Assembly (NCBI GenBank): GCA_047967505.1
Contig: CM106538.1
Origin: Dipteris shenzhenensis
Taxonomy: Eukaryota; Polypodiophyta; Polypodiopsida; Gleicheniales
DNA: 64,000 nucleotides
Strand: one strand, 5' to 3'
The notes under the pieces are model-generated. The model searched no databases and was not told the DNA's origin. It saw nothing but the letters and a program-made list of their open reading frames with translations. This document shows, piece by piece, positions 38,959 to 48,753 of the stretch; position 1 is the stretch's first letter; every line of letters starts with the position of its first letter. The position numbers and the translations under genes were made by a program.

Positions 38959-41900
38959 GTGCCAAGACCATAGGGTTAGGGGGAACATGGATTGAAGATA
39001 GCAGTATAGAATTGCAATGGCACCCTATGGTCAAACCTAGGGGGCTTCTCAGAGACACACACCAACAGAGAGATGATATTCTACACCGAGATGCATGAAA
39101 GTCTTGAGCGGGGACTACCCACAGTCACTGGATACACTTGGGAGTCAGCGTTCAGAAAGGAGACAAGGAGGGATAGTGGAATACGAGGTTCTAGAGATGT
39201 TGCAGTCCTATTTAGATCACACAAGAGGCCGCTTGTCTCTGTGATGCGGAACGAGGCGCATGCACGACATGTGTGGATATGATTCCAGCCGCCTGACACC
39301 ACCGCTCTGTATTGCAATATGCTATTTTCCCCTAGATACATCATCCTATGCGCATGAGGCCACTTCAGAGGGTCATAGCCCATATGAGACGATATATGAG
39401 GACATTGTGGAGTCTTCTAGACAAAGAGAGGTAGTCCTCCTTCATGACTTCAATGCGGGCATAAGCAATAGATTGGCGGAGCTGCTTGACTTTGAGTCAG
39501 GCCAGAGGTAGACCCACTAGAGATCGGGATAGTGAGACTCTACACGACCTGATCATATCCAATGGTCTTCAGCAATGGCCATTGTATGGAGGGCTTACAT
39601 GTTTCCCACATGCAAGGGGCAGTAGTACTGTAGACTATTTGATGGGTACACCGACTTTTGTGACATAGGTATATACCTAGATGAATCCAGGAACATTCCC
39701 AAACTCATCCTCTAAAAACACAACATATTGCAGTTTCAATCTCACGATAGTCACTCATAAGATTGAAAACCATAAACTCAATCACGCATAGCAGGGACTA
39801 GCTACTATGACATCCCCACTAACGTCATCAACACCCAACTGTAGACCATAGTATAAAAATATGCTCTCACACATACGAATCCACACACCCACACATACTT
39901 GAGCATCCATTTATACAAAGTCTTAGTACTGAATTCTGTCGGCACTTTGGAGGTGAAGGGCAAGCTCAGCCATGACGAAGGTACATGACTTTATAGTTCC
40001 TCCCCCCCTCTTGGCACCTACCACTCATACTTGTCATTTCCTGTCTTGATTACACTACCAGACATAGTATGTGATCCACCTGTCCCCACCCAGGTCTGGG
40101 TACATATCGATCATGCCCTTGATGCAGTATCCATGAGCCATTATGTGGCGGCCTAGCGACCCCATGAGAGATGACGCAAACCTGGCTCTTGCCTCAGGCA
40201 TGCTAGTGTCAGTGATTCATGATGCCACCATCAGATCATTCCCTACAATTAAATCTACAGCTCGCCCCTGAACTGGGAAGATGCATGGTTTGACGATGAG
40301 TGCCGAGAGAAGAGATCCTACCTCATATAGGAGCAGGCTTTGGGACACTTAACAAGATCTCAGGCACATCAGATTTCACGACATCTAGCGTGGTGTAAGA
40401 GACAAGCATTCTTGGATGACGTGATTCGATCTTTTCATGGAGGTGATCCCACCTTTGCATGGGAGCTCTTATCCGAAGGGAAAACACCAATCACAAATCC
40501 AAGTGTTTGGCACACCTATGCGTCATCCCTCGATAATGTCCCGGCTCAGGTACCATCCGATTTGCCCGCACCCCCCACGCCCACCTTCCTGCATTCTATT
40601 CACTTCACAAAGTGTGAGCGCTGCATTATGCCGACTCCACAACCGAAGAGCTTGAGACCATGAGGGGTTACGGACTGAGCACATCGCACATGGACAAGAG
40701 GTCTTGGCCCCGATCCTAGCACAAATGTTCAATCATGCTATATGTCATGGCTTCCCTCCTACTTGGAGTGCCGACACACAAAGTAGGAGATCCCTTGGAT
40801 ACTGGAAACTACCGTACTCTCATGATTGGTCATACACTGGCCAAGATCGACGGGTCACTACTAGAGAGAGAGATCAGCTCCCACATAGAGACACGAGGGC
40901 AAGGAGCCTTGGGACAGGTTGGTTTTAGGAGACAGCATTCCACTCTGGATCATACCTTCACTTGCGGGCAGTCATTGAGGAGGTGAGATCGAGATCCCAA
41001 AAAGTCTACATCGCTTTGTGTTAGAATTATAGATATAATTCAGCACTGACCAATGTAATATAATAAGCTAGTTAGGGGCACTTTTCCCTCTTTAAGAGAT
41101 TTTCCCCCCTAACCGCAGTTAGTTCACTAACTATGGTCAGTGACTACTAAGGTTTTGTCACTAGGACAAAACCTTATCTTTCCTTCAGTGTGTTGTACTC
41201 TTACACTCTTCTATTGCAACTAAGCTTTCAGCTTCCAAGCTTCCAGCTCTCACACTCTCTCTTGCTCTCTCTCACTCACTCTACACCTAGTGGCTGAACT
41301 CATTAAGTGGACCAATGAGCACACGCAAAGGCACATAGCAATGGCACTAAATCAGGCTTTGATGCATGGTTTCCCAACAGAATGGCAAGAGAATTGGATC
41401 AAACCAATCTACAAAGGGGGTGACCGCAATCAATTAACAAATTACAGAACAATTATGGTATGTTCCACTCTAGCCAAACTATATAGCACAATAGTAGAGG
41501 CAAAATTGAGTGCTTGGGCAGAGAAAGAAAATAAAAGAGCAATAGGACAAGCTGGTTTCAGACCAAAACACTGTACAGTGGATCACCTAGTCACTCTTCG
41601 AGTTTTGATGGAGGAAAGCCGCCTCAAGGGGAAGCCACTCTTCTGTTGTTTCATTGACTTTAAGAAGGCATTTGATACAGTGCCTAGGGATGTGCTATGG
41701 GAGAGAATGGAATGCATAGGGGTGCCCGAGGAAATAAGGTTTGCTGTCTTTAGACTTTATGAGAAAGTAAAATGTCAACTAAAATGTAAGGATGGGATGT
41801 CACAAGAGTTCTATAGTAATATGGGGGTAAAACAAGGATGTCCGCTCTCACCCACTTTGTTCGGCCTATGCATTGATAGACTTGAGGAGTTGGTGAATGA

Positions 41901-44900
41901 AGAAGCATGTAAAGATGAGTTATACAGCCCTCATCTAGCAGGTCTCGTGATTTGGTTGCTTCTTTACGCAGATGATGTGGTTGTTTTCACTGATAGTGAA
42001 AGTAAGATGCAAAAAATGATGGATATCTTCAGCATATTTTGTGCAGAGAGTGGGATGGCTATTAATGTCAACAAAACTAAACTCATGATAGTCAAGACTA
42101 TACAGCCAAGCAGCCCCCTCCAAATCTTATATAAAGGACAACCCATTGAGACAGTGCACTCATTCAAATACTTGGGTATTGAAATCCCCGCCAATAATAG
42201 ATGGAACAGCTGTGTGCAACGGAGACTTGATGCAGGATGGGCAAAATACTTCCAATTTGAAAATGAGTGCAACAATAGCAATACGAGAAGGTGGCAAGTA
42301 CGAAATATGATCTTTGGGGCATATGTGATACAGACAGTACTCTACGGAGTAGAGGTATGGGGTGGGAGTATATCTCCATCAACGTGGAATGAGATAGAGA
42401 AAATGCAAAAGTCTTTCATTAGGAGGCACCTGGGCATCAAGGCTACTACACCATACTCTTTGTTACTCCTAGAGACAGGATGTATACCCATAGAGCTACA
42501 TGCTCTGAAGAGAGTACTCAGATACATCACAAAGGTCAAGTGCATGGATAATGAAAGGCTACCAAAGAGAGCATGGAATGAAAGTTAGAAGCTTCAAAAG
42601 ACAAACAAGGGCAAGATTTTGACATCCGGATGGGCACAGGACCTAAAAAAATGGTTCAAGAAGTGGGAAGTAGAAGAGTATTTAAACTACTCTTCAGAGG
42701 AGATTGATGAAGAGGCTTTTCATTATGACCCGCTGAATGCACTACACAGGAAATGGCAAACAGCAGAAAACAAAGATAAATTTGAGTACTATCGCACATA
42801 TATCAACCCCGAATATTGGTCAATTTATACAGGAAGGGAGACAACAACGCAGAAGTACATATGTACACCTATAGCAGTGCATAAACGGAGGGCTTTAGCC
42901 TCACTTCGCACCCGATCACACCAGCTGCAAATAGAAACAGGGGGATGGAAAAAGATGCCAAGGGAGAGTAGAATATGCCAACTATGTGATCAAGGTATGG
43001 TTGAAACAGAAGAACACATGGTAATGATATGCCCTCACTATGCACACATTAGGGAAGAGTTCAATCACCTCCTTGAGGGACATAACAAACTGGCTGATTT
43101 GCTGCATAAAGGGTCACCTTCAGCTTTAGGAACATTTGTGTATAAGCTCTTCAAGCATAGGAATCCACCTGAATCCTAGAAGGTGGTTTCTCTTTCCACC
43201 CTCCCATCTTCGGGAGGAGCTTTCATGTACTTGTGATATTGTATTGCTCAGGTCCCATAGGCCGGTTTTGGTCTTCAGAGGACGATATCTTCTTCTTCTT
43301 CTTCTTCTCTACTCACATTTGATATCAGAGCAGGTTCAAGAGCTTCGGGCTCCCTGCTCCCTTCAAGTTCCAACCCTTTGCCTCAAGCTTCAGCCAGCTT
43401 CAACTCGTCCGTACAGTCCGTACGACTGTACGGAATCCCGACGTACTGCATCCGTACTACCTCCGTACAAGTCGCGTACAGTCGCCGTACAGCTTCCGTA
43501 CCATCTTCGTACAACTCGCGTACAGTCGCCGTACAGCTTTCGTACAGCGCCGTACAGATCACCGTACCTGTGCTGCAACTTCTGCACAGATTCGCCCCGT
43601 ACCTGCGCTGTCATTTCCGTACCTGCCGTACAATCCGTGCGTGCCGTACCGTACAGTCCGTACTTACCGTACCAACTGTACTTTCCATAGATCTGTGTGC
43701 AGTCCTTCAGTACCACACGTGTGGCAACAATCTGTTCATCCGTACAATCTGTACTTGCAGATCTGTATTTGCAGATTTACACGGGTTTCCTTCAGCCACA
43801 GGTGTTCTTTGGCAGGCACATCTTGCAGAAAACCATAGTTTGGTTCAATTGTTTGGGAGTACATTTGGGGCATTTTGTATATTGCAGACATTGCAATCAT
43901 TGTGTAGTTTCAGAGCTACATCTGGAGCAAAATTGCAGATTTTGTTTAAATTTTGGGGCTTTTACAGGCAGATCTGCAGATTTGGTCTGAAATTTGGGGC
44001 TTTTGTTCAAAAATTGCAGATTTGGGGCTTTTAGTAATTTTGCCCCTTTCTGGTTGCAATTTCAAGCCACAAATTGGGGCTTTTGTGTTGGGAGAGCATT
44101 TTTTGGAGTATTCAGTTCACACTGCCTTTCTTGGAGTGTTTGAAGCACTTTTGGCAGATTTTGGAGAGTTTTTGATGCTTGGACAGATTTCTGACAGTGC
44201 AAGTACAGAAATCTAAGTTGCATTTACAGCCCGTGCTTGGCTGTGTTTTTGGGAGTTGTGCATTTCATTCCCAGTAAGGGAATTCAGCTTTGTATCTGCT
44301 TCAATCTTTTTCTCAGATATGGCCCATCAAAATCAGAATGAGTTCCAGTTTGGTGGTCTTTCACAAGAAGACAAGTTGGATGGTACCAACTACTCCCTCT
44401 GGAGTTTCATGGTACGTAATATTCTGATTTCTCGAAATTTATGGGATTATGTCAATGGGGATGAGATCCGACCAGCAGATATTGCACCTGCTACCCCTCC
44501 TCAGCAAGGAGGTGGAAGAGGTCGTGCACAGGGTGCAGCTGCAGGACAAGTTGTTGGTGCAGCTACAGTCAATACTCCAGAGCAGAAGAGATGGGATTCA
44601 CGGGATGCCTTAGCTTTGTCATGCATCTCTCTTTCAGTGAAAAAATCTATCATTCCGCATATCCGGTCGTGTAAGACCTCCAGGGCAGGCAGCTTTCACA
44701 GCAACAGTTGAATGTGTCTGGCTGCGACGTCTATTTGCTGGTCTTCATCTGTCTTTGGAGGGTCCCTCTCCAATTCTCACTGATAGTCAGAGTGCCATTG
44801 CAGTGGCAAAGAATCCAGTGTTTCATGCTCGCACGAAACACATCGAGGTTCACTATCACTACGTCAGAGAGAAGTTGCATGCAGGAGAGATCAGTATGAT

Positions 44901-47900
44901 CTTTGTGTCCACACATGACAACGTTGCAAATATTTTCACCAAAGCACTACCACGTGAAAAGTTTGAGGCATTTCGCAGTGCCCTGAACTTATATCCATTT
45001 GGTGATTGATCAGCCTTGTACATGACATTGGCACTGCAGGGGGGTGTTAGAATTATAGATATAATGAGGCATTTCGCAGTGCCCTGAACTTATATCCGTT
45101 TGGTGATTGATCAGCCTTGTACATGACATTGGCACTGCAGGGGGGTGTTAGAATTATAGATATAATTCAGCAGTGACCAATGTAATATAATAAGCTAGTT
45201 AGGGGCACTTTTCCCTCTTTAAGAGGTTTTTCCCCCTAACCGCAGTTAGTTCACTAACTATGGTCAGTGACTACTAAGGTTTTGTCACTAGGACAAAACC
45301 TTATCTTTCCTTCAGTGTGTTGTACTCTTACACTCTTCTATTGCAACTAAGCTTTCAGCTTCCAAGCTTCTAGCTCTCACACTCTCTCTTGCTCTCTCTC
45401 ACTCACTCTCTACTCCACTGTGTAGAATTTCGGAAGGCCTTTGACACAATTCCACGAGCTCTGTTGATTGGACGACTACAAGAGAGGAGGATTCCAGATG
45501 TCATGATTTGGGGGTGGTGAGTCTGTATGAGTCAGTCAAAGGGAGAGCACGTGTTCGTGGAGGCTTGTTAGGTTGAGACAAGAGCACGATAGGGGTGAAG
45601 CAGGGATGCCCTCTCTCAACGACACTATTTGAGCTATATATTGATGAGACCACGAATTCATTGACCACCTAGGAGGTGAGGGATCGCGCCTGGCCGACCT
45701 GATGATACAGATATTATTGTACATAGATGATAGTCCTTCTATCCTCCTCCGCGGCAGGCCTACAGAGACATCTAGATGCCCTAGAGGGGTTTTGCAAAGA
45801 GAGAGAGAAAGAGACCTAACAGTTAACCATGGCAAGACAAAGGTTATGGTTTTTAACACCTTAGGGCCAGCCCTTGATTGACATAGCTTCACCTACCGAG
45901 GAGAGCCAGTGGAGATCGTATAGTCCTACACCTACTTAGGGACAATCTTTGCGGGGCCAGTTTTCACGATGACCCATGCAACTAGGGAACATCTTACACG
46001 AGGGCAAGGAGCTCTAGCTCGACTAGAGCAACAGTGCTTTCAAGCACATTTTCAAGACCCCCCAACAAAGGGGTGGCTATTTGACACGTTAGTGAGGCTG
46101 ACAGCCATGTAAGCGGCACCTTTTTGGAGGTGTGACAACGCTTCGAGATGTTGTAGGTGACTATGGGATCCAGGATGATTCGAAGCAAGCCTTCAGTCCC
46201 CCACAAGATTATACAAGCAGAGTTTGCCATGACACCGCTAGAGATTGATGCCATTTTCTAGACGGTCACCTATCTTCCCAAGGATGGGCTTTCCCTAGAG
46301 GGAGGCTGCCGAGGGTGCCACTGGAGTCATATATATGATTAGCCGAGAGTGGGGTTCACAAGGCCTGGTATGCACGCATTTCCAAATGGTTTGATAGGCA
46401 GGGCATTCAAATGGATCGTCTCCCCCCCTTTCAATACAGCTTGGAAGCTCTTGGTCCCCTAGCCTCTCGGGATGAGATCGACCGTATTATACTGTTGGAA
46501 ATGCTCCAACTTTATATATCACAGACTTGGGGAGGGGACCAAAAGTTCCACACCAAGACCCGGTTCTACCGCAACCGTTTCTTGAGAATGTCGGAGGATG
46601 GAAGATCATCAGACCCCAATACCTAGAGAATAGACAAGTTTCAAATGCCCTTAGGATTGCCATTGGACAAATGTGGGTCTCATCCCATCAGCTGAGTATT
46701 GAGACAAGGAGAGCCACAGGCACACCCAAGAAGTAGAGGATTTGCTGATTATGCACTTTGGGGGAGCTAGAGATAGAAGAACATTTCCTATGTACTTGTC
46801 CGACCTACTATGAGATCCAAGGATGCTACCCTTGCCTCTTCCAGGAGGGACATGGCTTCGGGCAAGTCTCCCAACTGATTCACTTCCAAGACCAGATCTG
46901 TGATGGGCTCTATCTCATGGAGATGAGACGACATAGAGAGATCCTTCTGCGTCAGATTACAGAGCAGAAGAGGTTAGTGCCGCTGGAGACAAGGGTAGAT
47001 CAAGCCCAACGACACAATGCGACGACGGACCAGAGCACGCACCATGGAGGTCCAACCTATCACAACTCTGCTCGGTGGAGACCGTCCCACCAGAAGCTGT
47101 TGGAGGTATTCTCTACTTATGGCACACCCTCATGGGGAGGGGCAATTGAGTGACTAAGGTTTGTGTGTGATGGTTGGTGTATATGTGATGGCCGACATGC
47201 TGTGATTGGCCCATGCATGAAGTGCAAGAAGATTGAAATTTGGAGGACGTGGCGTACACTTGGCAGTTTGGAGGAAACTGCCAGACATTGCATGGTGAGG
47301 CGGTGACTGCAAGCGGTGATGCGGCTTCTACAAATCATGTTGTCGATGGAATTATGCCTCTTTGTCTAGCCTCTCACATGAGAGTCGATTGTAGGTTCCT
47401 TGTCTTTGCCGGGACTTCACGACTGGCTAATATAGTGTCTTACGGTCTTCTCAGCTGAGTCAAATCTCTGATAGGGTCCATGGTTGTGTTGAGTCTTCTT
47501 TGTAACGAGTAACAAGGCCCGTAGGCATGAGTTGGATAGTGTGTCGAGGTCTATTGTCTTGAGTCAAGTTCTTCATGGTATATGTTGTCATTTTGGATCG
47601 CAAGCACCAATTCCAATAGAAGTGTCACTATTGATATGGCCCACAAGATACAAAGATCTTGGAGACCACGTCCCCTCGCCACAACGTGAGACGACCAGAC
47701 AAACATAGATACCAAATAATTTCTTAGTAGGAGAGCCACCATGGCACCTAACTATGTCTTTTGACTCTGATTCTAAGTTTGAGTCTCCCTATTTGTCCCT
47801 AGTTTTGACTTTGAATTTGTGTTTTGAGTTTTAGTATAGTACCTAGCAAAGGGTCTTAGTGAGCCCTTAGCCTAAGCCCGTAGCAGCTTGTATGGGCATG

Positions 47901-47910
47901 TGCTACTCTG

Positions 47911-47968
<58 letters not shown>

Positions 47969-48582
47969 CAGCCTCCTCCCTGCTCGCCAACCCGCTCCAT
48001 CCCCTCGCCGGAGTGCTCCAGCCTGTCGCGGCGCCTAATCCTCTTGTCACGGGCCCGTTGGCCTCACCGGCCCACAGATGTGCCACCATGGTGCCGGGTT
48101 ATGAGTCCCAGCTTTCAACCTGGATTCATATATATTTGCATCTATTTTTGTTCGACCTATTAAGCTCCGTAGATTAGTTTAGCACTCAACAAGGGCCCTA
48201 GTGTGCCTTTCGCTCTTGCCCCTTTAGGCTTGTATGAGATTTTCCTTTTTGGTGTACTTTGTATCATAGGCCCGCGCGGCCTCCCGAGGATGTTAATACA
48301 TCTCTCTCTCTCTCTCTCTCTATACATATATATATATATATATATGCCTCTCTTTTTCTCTTTAATGTATTTAAATTTGGAAATTATCCAATTGTTACAA
48401 GAGTATCCAAGAGTATCCAAGTAATGAGACAATTGTAGGTACAATTTAAACTAGTGAACCTTAAAACATATATTTATATAATTAAATATTCCGTGCTTAT
48501 TGTAGAAAACTTTCAGAACCTCCCCCCCCCCAAAAAAAAGAACATGTGCGTGTGTTGTGCGTGCATGCGTGGGTGTGGGCGC

Positions 48583-48623
<41 letters not shown>

Positions 48624-48712
48624 GAGAGAGAGAAAGAGAGAGAGAGAAAACTTTCAGAACCTTCCCCCCCCCCAAAAAAAAAAAGATGTGCGTGCATGAG
48701 AGAGAGAAGACT

Positions 48713-48753
<41 letters not shown>

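Larger units (their letters stand above)
41019..45417 (+). mobile_element. Copia-ND, pol-deleted Copia carrying a LINE fragment
   Basis: LTRs of 267 and 272 bp flank a primer site, a GTAC-rich leader, a gag start and only the last part of RNase H. A LINE-E fragment is inserted at the left LTR-PBS junction. The element splits LINE-D RT; flanking ctttg (41014-41018) and ctgtg (45418-45422) agree at 4 of 5 bases as a probable TSD. Its LTR family is that of Copia-A. It cannot move without help. Confidence 0.9.
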
